Shown piece by piece: positions 24,291 to 32,061 of a DNA stretch of 64,000 nucleotides. Source of the DNA: Bacillota bacterium (GTDB lineage Bacteria > Bacillota > Clostridia > Tissierellales > Peptoniphilaceae); contig JAQYDN010000011.1 of assembly GCA_028724185.1 (NCBI GenBank), positions 1 through 64,000 of the forward strand, given 5' to 3'. Positions within the stretch are counted from its first letter, which is position 1, and every line of letters starts with the position of its first letter. Both the position numbers and the translations under genes were made by a program. The notes beneath the pieces are model-generated. The model was not told the DNA's origin. It did no database searches and worked only from the letters and a program-made list of their open reading frames with translations.

Positions 24291-24955
24291 TGGAATTCTT
24301 CGCAAACGCCATCGCTTCTAAAGAAGACTTTGTCATCGAAACCGGCGCGACGATCTATATGGTCGTCGTCACCTCGATCATCGCGGGAATTATCGGACTT
24401 TTTCTCGGCTTCCTCCTGACGTTGACGCAGGAAGGCGGGCTCTGGGAAAATAAAAAAGTCTATTGGGTGCTGGACAAGATCGTCAACATCTTCCGGTCCA
24501 TCCCCTTTATTATCCTCCTCGCACTGATCTCGCCGTTAACCCGCGCGATCGTGCACACCACGATCGGAAACACCGCGGCCATCGTGCCGCTCGTCATCGG
24601 CACGGCGCCGTTTTATGCGAGACAGATTGAAAACGCCCTCGCCGAAGTCGACCCCGGCATCATCGAAGCGGCCGAGTCCATGGGAGACTCGCCCCGCGAC
24701 ATCATCTTCGGCGTCTATATGAAAGAGGGACTCCCCTCGATCTTACGGGCGAGCGCGCTCACCATCATCAGCTTGATCGGCCTCACCGCCATGGCGGGTG
24801 CCGTCGGCGCCGGCGGGCTCGGAAACCTCGCGATCACCCGCGGCTATAACCGTTACCAAAACGACATCATCATCGTATCGACCGTCTTAATTCTCATCTT
24901 GGTATTTATTACCCAGGCCGTCTTCGACCTCTGGGTAAAGAAGATACAACACTAA
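24290..24955 (+). CDS. metI: Methionine ABC transporter permease
   Basis: A 221-residue membrane protein with five predicted helices and the BPD-transport EAA-type loop AAESMGDSPRDIIFGVYMKE, which couples to MetN. Length and family are those of MetI. Translation is coupled to metN by a one-base overlap, with GGAGGTGATT as ribosome site inside metN. Expression is under the upstream methionine T-box. Confidence 0.94.
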   Translation: MEFFANAIASKEDFVIETGATIYMVVVTSIIAGIIGLFLGFLLTLTQEGGLWENKKVYWVLDKIVNIFRSIPFIILLALISPLTRAIVHTTIGNTAAIVPLVIGTAPFYARQIENALAEVDPGIIEAAESMGDSPRDIIFGVYMKEGLPSILRASALTIISLIGLTAMAGAVGAGGLGNLAITRGYNRYQNDIIIVSTVLILILVFITQAVFDLWVKKIQH

Positions 24956-24975
24956 TTCTAAAAAGGAGCATGACC

Positions 24976-25977
24976 ATGAAACATATTTTCAAAAAACTGA
25001 CATCCCTCACGCTGTTGACCGCCCTCCTCTTGACCGGTTGCGGCGGCGGAAACGCACAACATGCGGCGACAAATGATACGCAGAGCAATAATACGAAGGC
25101 GTCGGAAAGCCAAAAGCCCGCGGAAGACAAGGACGGCGAGAAGGTCGTAAAGATCGGCGTCGTCGGCGACGACCAGAGACTCTGGCAAAAAGCGGCCGAA
25201 AACGCCGAAAAAGACGGCGTCAAACTCGACATCGTCGTCTTCAACGACTACAACACCCCCAACGACGCCCTGGCCAACGGCGACATCGACTTGAACGCGT
25301 TCCAACACAAGGCGTTTCTGGACGAATACAACAAAGACAATAATCAGGACCTCGTCCCGATCGGCATGACCTACCTCTCCCCCATCGGCGTCTACTCCGA
25401 TAAGATCAAGGATTTAAAGGACTTAAAAGACGGCGACACCATCGCGATCCCCAACGACGCCACCAACTGCGGACGCGCGCTGATCGTCCTCGAACAGGCG
25501 AAGGTTCTCACCTTAAAAGATGACGCGGGACTCGTTCCCTCCGTCGACGACATCAAGGACAATCCCAAAAACATCAAACTTGAAGAGCTGGATGCCGCCC
25601 AAGTCGCGCGCTCCCTCCCCGACGTCGATGCGGCCATCATCAACGGCAACATGGCGATCGATGCGGGACTCGATCCCCGAACCGACACGATCTTCGTCGA
25701 GGAAATGAGCGAGAGCATCGCCCCCTATATCAACTACGTCGTCGCGAGAAACGAGGACAAGGACAACGCACTCTACAAAAAAGTCGTCGGTTACTATCAA
25801 ACGGACAACGTCGACGAATTGCTCCAGGAACTCTACAAGGGCAGTCAATACGCCGCTTGGAAATTGGACCTCGACGACATCAGTGCCGTCGATAATCAAA
25901 AAAACGACGCAACCGATAAGCAGACCGACAACGCCCCCGCCGATTCGGAAAATAACGCGGACAATCAGGACAAATAG
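24976..25977 (+). CDS. metQ: MetQ-type methionine-binding lipoprotein 1
   Basis: A 333-residue NlpA-family lipoprotein. A signal peptide ends in the lipobox LLTGC at about residue 20, followed by a Ser/Asn/Lys-rich linker. The periplasmic-binding fold then carries VVGDDQRLWQKAAE, YNTPNDALANGDIDLNAFQHK, SIAPYINYVVARNEDKDN. The C-terminus has an unusual acidic Asn/Asp/Lys-rich tail of about 35 residues that the second copy lacks. I use the ATG at 24976, seven bases after GGAG; an ATG two codons upstream is too close. It follows metI in the T-box operon. Confidence 0.92.
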   Translation: MKHIFKKLTSLTLLTALLLTGCGGGNAQHAATNDTQSNNTKASESQKPAEDKDGEKVVKIGVVGDDQRLWQKAAENAEKDGVKLDIVVFNDYNTPNDALANGDIDLNAFQHKAFLDEYNKDNNQDLVPIGMTYLSPIGVYSDKIKDLKDLKDGDTIAIPNDATNCGRALIVLEQAKVLTLKDDAGLVPSVDDIKDNPKNIKLEELDAAQVARSLPDVDAAIINGNMAIDAGLDPRTDTIFVEEMSESIAPYINYVVARNEDKDNALYKKVVGYYQTDNVDELLQELYKGSQYAAWKLDLDDISAVDNQKNDATDKQTDNAPADSENNADNQDK

Positions 25978-26122
25978 GTCGCATGATACAGACGCGCGTA
26001 CGAATGTGTTGCCTGCCTGTGCGCTAACGAGCTCGAACCTTCTCGGGCGAGATCCACGTTACGTGCAGGCGGGGAGACAAACACGCAACGACACCCTCGC
26101 GATTTAGAAAAGGACTCACATT
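25978..26122 (+). other. Structured spacer between the two metQ genes
   Basis: 145 bases without a gene. GCCTGC near 26014 is complementary to GCAGGC near 26063 and encloses smaller complementary segments (CTCG...CGAG), so a long hairpin with a branched top can form. There is no T-tract, so it is not an obvious terminator. No promoter of quality is seen, and the second metQ may be read from the T-box promoter. The role is unknown; an RNA-processing or stabilising element is possible. Confidence 0.4.
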
Positions 26123-26980
26123 ATGAAAAAATTCATCAAGCTCGTAACACTCTCGCTTATATCCCTGCTCGTTCTCGCGGGATGCGGGCAGGCGAAAGCC
26201 GACACATCAAAGACCGTGCGCCTCGGCGTGGTCGGCGACGACCAAAGACTCTGGGAAAAGGCGGCGGAACTCGCCGAAAAGGACGGAATTCACATCGAAC
26301 TCGTTCCCTTCTCCGACTACAACACCCCCAACGACGCCCTGGCCAACGGCGACATCGACTTGAACGCCTTTCAACACAAGGCCTTCTTGGACGCGTACAA
26401 CCATTCGAAGGGGACGGACCTCGTGCCGATCGGAAGGACCTTTATCTCGCCCATCGGCGCCTATTCCGAGCATCTGAAGCACTTGGAGGATGTCCCGAAG
26501 GACGGCAAGGTCTCCATTCCGAACGACACGACCAACGGCGGCCGCGCCCTGTACCTCCTTCAGGCGGCCAATCTCATTACCCTGCGGGACGACGCCGGCG
26601 TCAACCCCACCCTCGACGATATCGTCGACAATCCGAAGAATATCGCCATCGACGAGTTGGACGCGGCACAGGTCGCCCGCACACTGCCCGATGTCGACGC
26701 CGCCATCATCAATACGAATCTGGCCATCGACGCGGGGCTCTCTCCGAAGGACGACGCCATCTTTATGGAACCGCTCGATGAACATTCGGCACCCTATATC
26801 AATTACGTCGTCGCGCGAAACGAAGACAAGGACAATCCGCTGTATCAGAAAGTCGCGGCCTACTACCGCACGCCGGAAGTTAAAAAGCTCAACGACGAAC
26901 TCTACGAATCCACCCAGCGAATGGCTTGGGAACTCAACCTCGAAGATGCCGGGGATACGTTCGAAAGCGACGCGCCTTAA
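26123..26980 (+). CDS. MetQ-type methionine-binding lipoprotein 2
   Basis: A 285-residue paralogue of the preceding MetQ. It has a signal peptide with lipobox VLAGC and the same core motifs VVGDDQRLWEKAAE, FSDYNTPNDALANGDIDLN and HSAPYINYVVARNEDKDN, but no acidic tail and a shorter linker. The two probably arose by tandem duplication and may differ in ligand (for example L-, D- or oxidised methionine) while sharing MetNI. The ATG at 26123 follows AAAAGGA. A terminator directly follows. Confidence 0.9.
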   Translation: MKKFIKLVTLSLISLLVLAGCGQAKADTSKTVRLGVVGDDQRLWEKAAELAEKDGIHIELVPFSDYNTPNDALANGDIDLNAFQHKAFLDAYNHSKGTDLVPIGRTFISPIGAYSEHLKHLEDVPKDGKVSIPNDTTNGGRALYLLQAANLITLRDDAGVNPTLDDIVDNPKNIAIDELDAAQVARTLPDVDAAIINTNLAIDAGLSPKDDAIFMEPLDEHSAPYINYVVARNEDKDNPLYQKVAAYYRTPEVKKLNDELYESTQRMAWELNLEDAGDTFESDAP

Positions 26981-26981
26981 C

Positions 26982-27005
26982 AAAAAGCCCTTCGGGGCTT
27001 TTTTT
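26982..27005 (+). terminator. Terminator of the metNIQQ operon
   Basis: AAAAGCCC-TTCG-GGGCTTTT with a long T-tail directly after the second metQ stop. Confidence 0.9.
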
Positions 27006-27020
27006 CTCGCACGAATCGGT

Positions 27021-27049
27021 TTGTACGCGGTTCAATCATGGTATATATT
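27021..27049 (+). promoter_or_regulatory. Promoter of the TIM-barrel/AI-2E gene pair
   Basis: TTGTAC (27021-27026), a 17-base spacer and TATATT (27044-27049), about 70 bases before the TTG start. Confidence 0.65.
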
Positions 27050-27117
27050 ATGAAGTGCTGAAAATGTATGTTACTATCATCTGACAAATTACCAAATTAC
27101 ATAGAAAGAGGTGTCCA

Positions 27118-27966
27118 TTGAGTATTTCTAAAAAATCAAAACGACCTACCGGCGACTTTCACGTCATCAAGGATAAATACATCCCAGAAATCGAATCTTC
27201 GCTCAGGAAAAAACCGATTCTCATGCCCAAAGCCATCTACAAGGCCTCGGGCATCCGCATCCAGGGTACGCGCATTAAGTCCCTCGTCTTTTCGACCGAC
27301 ATCGCGGTCATCCGCAACTGCAACGCGCAGGCCGTCTTTGCCGTCTATCCCTTTACGCCCCAACTCGCCATCGTGCAAACCATTATCGCGGGTTCGTCCA
27401 TTCCCGTATTCGCCGGCGTCGGCGGGGGAACGACCTCCGGCAGCCGCTCGATCTCTATCGCCCTTCAGTGTGAGCTCCTGGGCGCCTACGGCGTCGTCGT
27501 CAATGCGCCAATGAAAAACGAAGTGATCGAAGAGATGTACAGCGTCCTGGACATCCCGATCATCGCGACCATCGTCTCCAAGCACGACGATTTTATCGGA
27601 AAGATCAACGCCGGCGCGCGGATCTTAAACGTCTCGGGCGGTAAGAACACCGCGGAGCTCGTCCGCTACATTCGAAGCATCGTCGGCAACGAGTTCCCCA
27701 TCATCGCGACCGGCGGCGGGGAGGAAGAACAAATCAACGAAACGATCAAGGCCGGCGCAAACTCCATCACCTACACGCCGCCGTCGACGGGAACGCTCTT
27801 TAAGGCGATGATGGAAGATTACCGCGCGACCAGCGACGCGAAGGACGTCAAGCCGTCCAACAGCCGCGACGCATTAAATATCGAGGAATTCCAACGCGAC
27901 CTGGTCTTCCCTTCGGATTCCATCGAATACATCAATATGGAATTGGAAAAAAAGCGTGACAAGTAA
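27118..27966 (+). CDS. TIM-barrel protein of unknown function (phosphate-binding barrel type)
   Basis: The 282 residues look like a (beta/alpha)8 barrel: VPVFAGVGGGTT-like and NVSGGKNTAEL segments, and GANSITYTPPSTG near the C-terminus resembling phosphate-binding loops. I do not recognise a specific enzyme and no signal peptide is seen. Homologues in Bacillota are often called hydrolase without evidence. Start TTG at 27118, seven bases after AAAGAGG. Its last 11 bases overlap the start of the AI-2E-type transporter gene, so the two are co-translated and may work together. Confidence 0.6.
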   Translation: MSISKKSKRPTGDFHVIKDKYIPEIESSLRKKPILMPKAIYKASGIRIQGTRIKSLVFSTDIAVIRNCNAQAVFAVYPFTPQLAIVQTIIAGSSIPVFAGVGGGTTSGSRSISIALQCELLGAYGVVVNAPMKNEVIEEMYSVLDIPIIATIVSKHDDFIGKINAGARILNVSGGKNTAELVRYIRSIVGNEFPIIATGGGEEEQINETIKAGANSITYTPPSTGTLFKAMMEDYRATSDAKDVKPSNSRDALNIEEFQRDLVFPSDSIEYINMELEKKRDK

Positions 27967-29047
27967 TAAGACACTGCGTCGTTTGGTCGCCGTCGTCCTG
28001 ATTCTCTTAATCATCCTGCTCTTCAGTGTGACGCGCCAATTTCTAAGTCCCCTTTACGACACCGTCTCGCTTCTCATCAATCCGCTGATACTTGCGATCT
28101 ACATCTTCTACGCCTTTCGTCCCATCCGAAACAAGCTGACGGAGTGGACCAAAAAACCGAAGCTTTCGGCGGTCGTCACCTTTTTGCTATTTATCGTCCT
28201 CGCCATCGGCCTGTTCTACGTCACCTTCAGCATGATCTACGACCAGGCGCAGAGCTTTCTGAACGACTTGGACCTGAACGCCATCGTGCAGTACTCAAAC
28301 TCCGAGCTTTATCAGGAGATTAACCAATACATCCCGCTTAACAGCTCTCTCCAAAAGCTGGAGTCGTGGCTCCAAGGGCTCGTCACGGACCTTCCGAACA
28401 TCCTGCCGACCATATTCAGCAACATCGGCACCTTCGGCTCGCTGATCCTGCTCGTCATCTTGGGACTGTTCTATCTGTTGGTCGACGAAAACCAAGCGGT
28501 CAAAGCCATCCACTCCCTGGCGCAGGGAAAATACTACGACCGCACCATGGACATCCTCGGGCAAATACACGAGACGCTCAAAATCTATATTTCGGGACAG
28601 ATTCTCGTCGCCTGCATCCTCGGGATTTTGATGTTCATCGGCTATGCCATCATCGGCCTGAAGTATAAGTTATCCCTCGCGGCGATCGCCTTTCTCTTTA
28701 ACTTTATTCCCTTTATCGGGCCGTTTATCGCGGCGGCGCCGGCCGTACTCGTCGGACTCACGATGAGTCCCTCCATGGTTATCAAGGTCATCGTCGTCTC
28801 CATCGTCACCCAACAACTCGAAGGCAACATCATCACTCCGAATATCATGGGAAGTAAACTCGACATCCACCCCTTCATCGTCATCGTCGCCGTCATGGTC
28901 TGCGCGAACCTCTTCGGCGTACTCGGCGCGCTCATCGCATCGCCCCTCTACATGTGCATTAAGATCATCGTCACGGGCATTCGAAGCGAAAAATACGACG
29001 ATCGCGCGCCGCGCGCCGTCGTCGAAGCCAAGGAGAGCGACGCTTAA
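27956..29047 (+). CDS. AI-2E/PerM-family membrane transporter
   Basis: A 363-residue membrane protein with about eight helices: one pair near the N-terminus (about 9-28, 36-55), then 65-90, a helical extracytoplasmic region, and five C-terminal helices. The conserved end reads FNFIPFIGPFIAAAPAV and QQLEGNIITPNIMGSKLDIHP. Family members export quorum autoinducer-2 or act as Na+(Li+)/H+ antiporters; the substrate here is unknown. The start is GTG, overlapping the preceding gene. A hairpin terminator follows. Confidence 0.85.
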   Translation: MTSNKTLRRLVAVVLILLIILLFSVTRQFLSPLYDTVSLLINPLILAIYIFYAFRPIRNKLTEWTKKPKLSAVVTFLLFIVLAIGLFYVTFSMIYDQAQSFLNDLDLNAIVQYSNSELYQEINQYIPLNSSLQKLESWLQGLVTDLPNILPTIFSNIGTFGSLILLVILGLFYLLVDENQAVKAIHSLAQGKYYDRTMDILGQIHETLKIYISGQILVACILGILMFIGYAIIGLKYKLSLAAIAFLFNFIPFIGPFIAAAPAVLVGLTMSPSMVIKVIVVSIVTQQLEGNIITPNIMGSKLDIHPFIVIVAVMVCANLFGVLGALIASPLYMCIKIIVTGIRSEKYDDRAPRAVVEAKESDA

Positions 29048-29053
29048 GATCGG

Positions 29054-29082
29054 CATGAGGCCATAGGTCTCATGTCTTTTTT
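29054..29082 (+). terminator. Terminator after the AI-2E-type gene
   Basis: CATGAGGCC-ATA-GGTCTCATG followed by TCTTTTTT. Confidence 0.82.
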
Positions 29083-29092
29083 CGCGCACCGC

Positions 29093-29122
29093 TTTACAGA
29101 GAGATGGCGCCTCCCCTATAAT
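29093..29122 (+). promoter_or_regulatory. Promoter of the zinc-ribbon membrane protein gene
   Basis: TTTACA (29093-29098), an 18-base spacer and a perfect TATAAT (29117-29122). Confidence 0.7.
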
Positions 29123-29162
29123 AAATAGCATCTATCCCGTTAACGTAAGAAAGGAGTGTACG

Positions 29163-29675
29163 ATGTACTGTTCCCACTGCGGAAAAAAATTAAACCCCGA
29201 CAACCGCTTTTGCACGTCCTGCGGAAGCCCGAACCCCTACTACGATTCGGAAGACGTCGCGCAAAAGACCGCGCAGCGACATGCGGCGGGTCGAGGCGAG
29301 GAGAGACCCCGTTCCCGCCCCGAAGCCTACGAGCACAACCCCATGTATGCCGCACAAGCTCCCGGCACGTTTAACTGGGGCGCTTTTTCCCTGACGATCC
29401 CTTGGGGAATCGGGAACCGGTGCTATATCTGCCTCCTCGCCCTGATCCCCGGGCTCAACATCATCATGTCCTTTATCGCGGGTTTCAGCGGCAACGCGTG
29501 GGCCATGAACAACAACGACTACCGCGACATCGAAGAGTTCTCGAGAATACAGGAGACGTGGAACCACGCGGGTTTTATCTTTTTTATCATCGCCGTCATC
29601 CCCTTCGCCTTCCTCATCCTCCTGTCTTTGCTCAATCTCCTGACCATCCCGAGTATAAGCAATAACTTCCTATAG
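29163..29675 (+). CDS. Zinc-ribbon membrane protein
   Basis: The 170 residues begin with a zinc ribbon (CSHCGKKLNPDNRFCTSCG, two CxxC pairs in residues 3-21). A hydrophilic Arg/Pro-rich linker of about 40 residues follows, then a hydrophobic C-terminal half with about three membrane segments (about 75-125 and 138-165). Proteins of this plan are widespread and unassigned in Bacillota. It has its own promoter and shares a terminator with the converging gltX, so it is monocistronic. Start ATG at 29163 behind AAAGGAG. Confidence 0.75.
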   Translation: MYCSHCGKKLNPDNRFCTSCGSPNPYYDSEDVAQKTAQRHAAGRGEERPRSRPEAYEHNPMYAAQAPGTFNWGAFSLTIPWGIGNRCYICLLALIPGLNIIMSFIAGFSGNAWAMNNNDYRDIEEFSRIQETWNHAGFIFFIIAVIPFAFLILLSLLNLLTIPSISNNFL

Positions 29676-29708
29676 AAATTTCCGGTGCGCCTTTTGTGGA
29701 CGCCGAAT

Positions 29709-29746
29709 ATAAAAAGAGACCCCGCCGCGGCGGGGTCTCTTTTTAT
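29709..29746. terminator. Bidirectional terminator between the zinc-ribbon gene and gltX
   Basis: AGAGACCCCGCC-GC-GGCGGGGTCTCT is a perfect 12-bp stem flanked by A5 and T5, so it works on both strands. Confidence 0.93.
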
Positions 29747-29748
29747 AT

Positions 29749-31227
29749 CTACGCAAAGTAGGTCTTCGCTTTTTCCAATCGCTTTAAGATTTCATCCTTG
29801 CCCAGCAGATAAATGATGTTGCTGAGTTCCGGTCCGTGGACGTTTCCGGTGATCGCCGCGCGGGCGGGCATGTAGAGGTTCTTGCCCTTGACGCCGCTCG
29901 CCTTTTGCACTTGCTTCATCAGTTTTCCGGCTTCTTCCAAGGAGATATCGTCCATCTCCGCGAGGATCGACTCGAGCGCCTCGACGACTTTCGGCGCCGA
30001 CTCGGACTTCAACTGTTCGAGCGCGGCCTCTTCGGTCACTTCGTACTCGTTGTAGAGGAATCCGCAGGCCTCGGGTACTTGTTCCAGACGGTCCAGACCG
30101 TCTTGGATGGTCTCCATCAGCACGCGGAAATGCTCGGGGTGTTTTTCGACATCTTCTTCGGTGAAGAGGCCCGCCTCTTTAATATAAGGCATCGCCATCG
30201 AAAGCAATTCGTCGGGCGAGAGTTCCTTCATATAGTGGCTGTTGACCCAATCCAATTTCTTGACGTCGAACACGCCGCCGGTCTTCGCGATGCGGCTCGT
30301 GTCGAATGCTTCGATCAACTCGTCCATGCTGAAGATTTCTCTATTATCTTCGGGAGACCAACCGACGAGCGCCAAGTAATTGACGAGACCCTCGGGAAGG
30401 TATCCGTGTCCGCGGAAATCTTCGACCGAGACGTCCCCCTGTCTCTTCGAGAGCTTTTTGTGGTCGCTGTTCAAGACGCCCGGCAAGTGAATGTAGGTCG
30501 GTACCTCCCAGCCCAAGGCCTCGTAAAGGTAGACGTGTTTCGGCGTCGACGGCAGCCACTCTTCGCCTCGAATGATGTGAGTGATGCCCATCAGGTGGTC
30601 GTCGACGACGACGGCCAGGTGGTAGGTCGGATATCCGTCGCTCTTCATCAAAACCTGGTCGTCCATTTCGTTGGTATTGATCGTAATGGTTCCGCGCGCC
30701 TCATCTTCAAAGCTGATGTCGCGGTCGTGGGGAAGTTTTAAGCGGACGACGTATTCTTCGCCGTTTTTAATGCGCTCCTTGGCCTCTTCCATCGACACGC
30801 CGCGGCAAAGACCGTCGTAGCGCGGAACTTTGCCCTTGATTCTCTGTTCCTCGCGCAGGGCGTCGAGGCGCTCTTTCGTACAGAAACAGTAGTAGGCGTG
30901 ACCCGATTCGAGCAGTTGATCGACGTATTTTTGATAGATATCGAGGCGCTCCGATTGAATATACGGCCCACGATCGCCCTTTTGGGTGATTTTTCCGTCT
31001 TCCATCACGACGCCCTCGTCGATCTCGATGCCCGCCCAGTTCAGGGAGCGAATTAAGTTTTCGATCGCCCCTTCGACATAGCGCGTCCGGTCCGTATCTT
31101 CGATTCGAAGTAAGAACGATCCCTCGTGTTGTTTGGCATAAATATAGTTATAAACGGCCGTTCTCAAGCCGCCGATATGCAAATACCCCGTCGGTGAGGG
31201 GGCAAAGCGCACACGTACGTTGTCCAT
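29749..31227 (-). CDS. gltX: Glutamyl-tRNA synthetase
   Basis: A class I synthetase of 492 residues that charges tRNA-Glu (and often tRNA-Gln for later amidation in Bacillota). It has the HIGH-type motif APSPTGYLHIGGLRTA, LLRIEDTDRTR and the KMSKS-type loop KLSKRQG, then a helical anticodon-binding domain. Catalytic signatures look intact, in contrast to the ProRS-like protein in this window. It begins 9 bases after the PHP gene stop, in the same operon, and ends at a bidirectional terminator. Confidence 0.96.
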   Translation of the reverse strand: MDNVRVRFAPSPTGYLHIGGLRTAVYNYIYAKQHEGSFLLRIEDTDRTRYVEGAIENLIRSLNWAGIEIDEGVVMEDGKITQKGDRGPYIQSERLDIYQKYVDQLLESGHAYYCFCTKERLDALREEQRIKGKVPRYDGLCRGVSMEEAKERIKNGEEYVVRLKLPHDRDISFEDEARGTITINTNEMDDQVLMKSDGYPTYHLAVVVDDHLMGITHIIRGEEWLPSTPKHVYLYEALGWEVPTYIHLPGVLNSDHKKLSKRQGDVSVEDFRGHGYLPEGLVNYLALVGWSPEDNREIFSMDELIEAFDTSRIAKTGGVFDVKKLDWVNSHYMKELSPDELLSMAMPYIKEAGLFTEEDVEKHPEHFRVLMETIQDGLDRLEQVPEACGFLYNEYEVTEEAALEQLKSESAPKVVEALESILAEMDDISLEEAGKLMKQVQKASGVKGKNLYMPARAAITGNVHGPELSNIIYLLGKDEILKRLEKAKTYFA

Positions 31228-31236
31228 GCTTCCTCC

Positions 31237-31956
31237 TTATTTCTCCATCATCGTCAGTTCGGATATGATCTTCTCCTCGTCCCACGTATTGACGATCAGC
31301 TCCTCGGGATAGTCCATCTCCTCGAGCAGCGCTTCTGCCAATTCAAAATTGCCGACCTCGACATCAATGTGGGCGTCGCTTCCGACAATGACTTTCATAC
31401 CTTTTTCTTTTCCTATTTTCAGCAATACCTCTAAATTCTCTTTCGCCCCTTGACGCGGTCCGTTGACCTTCAAAGAAGAGTTATTTACCTCGCAAAAAAG
31501 ATCCCTCTCGACGATAAAATCGGAAAGGCGATCATAATCTAAGGGATAGCGATCGTCGTCGGGATGGCCGATGATCTTCACCGAGGGATGCGCGCAGGCG
31601 CCTATCAGTGCGTCGGTGTTGATCTGTTTCGTCTGCGATTTATAGCACTGTCTGTGAAGACTGACGATCGCATAATCGACGCGTTTGCGGTCCAGGTCGA
31701 TGTCAATGGCGCCCTTTTCGTTGACGATATTGGCCTCGACGCCGCAGACGACGAGCACGTCATCGATATATCTCGGGATCGCCCGATAATTCCCGAAGAT
31801 CGCATTGCTCTGAATACCCTTCATGGCCTTCGCGTGATCGCTCGTGCCGAATACGGTGAGCCCCCGCTCTTTTGCGACGATTAAATTTTCTCTGAGCGTT
31901 GAATACGCGTGTCCGGAGGCGACGGTATGCGTATGCATGTCGACATGTAAGTCCAT
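31237..31956 (-). CDS. PHP-domain phosphatase (YcdX type)
   Basis: A 239-residue PHP-fold metal-dependent phosphoesterase. Metal ligands are visible in DMHTHTVASGHAYST, FGTSDHAKAM, EANI, IGHPDDDRYPL, EVNNSSLKV and IVGSDAHIDVE. The pattern follows the YcdX subfamily of trinuclear-zinc phosphatases; the physiological substrate is unknown. It has a good promoter upstream and is followed by gltX after 9 bases. Confidence 0.82.
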   Translation of the reverse strand: MDLHVDMHTHTVASGHAYSTLRENLIVAKERGLTVFGTSDHAKAMKGIQSNAIFGNYRAIPRYIDDVLVVCGVEANIVNEKGAIDIDLDRKRVDYAIVSLHRQCYKSQTKQINTDALIGACAHPSVKIIGHPDDDRYPLDYDRLSDFIVERDLFCEVNNSSLKVNGPRQGAKENLEVLLKIGKEKGMKVIVGSDAHIDVEVGNFELAEALLEEMDYPEELIVNTWDEEKIISELTMMEK

Positions 31957-31981
31957 AACGTCTCCTCTCTTTTTCTATCTT

Positions 31982-32011
31982 ATTATAACACAGAGGCTTT
32001 CACTCATACAA
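31982..32011 (-). promoter_or_regulatory. Promoter of the PHP-gltX operon
   Basis: Minus strand TTGTAT (32006-32011), an 18-base spacer and TATAAT (31982-31987). Confidence 0.7.
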
Positions 32012-32019
32012 AAAGGGCA

Positions 32020-32061
32020 TAAAAAGAAGCGGTGGCCTACCGAGGCTCGCCCGCCGCTTCT
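32020..32061 (-). terminator. Terminator overlapping the end of the SLH gene
   Basis: Minus strand AGAAGCGG...CCGCTTCT (8 bp, long loop) followed by T-rich sequence. The 5' arm lies inside the last codons of the SLH gene. Confidence 0.7.
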
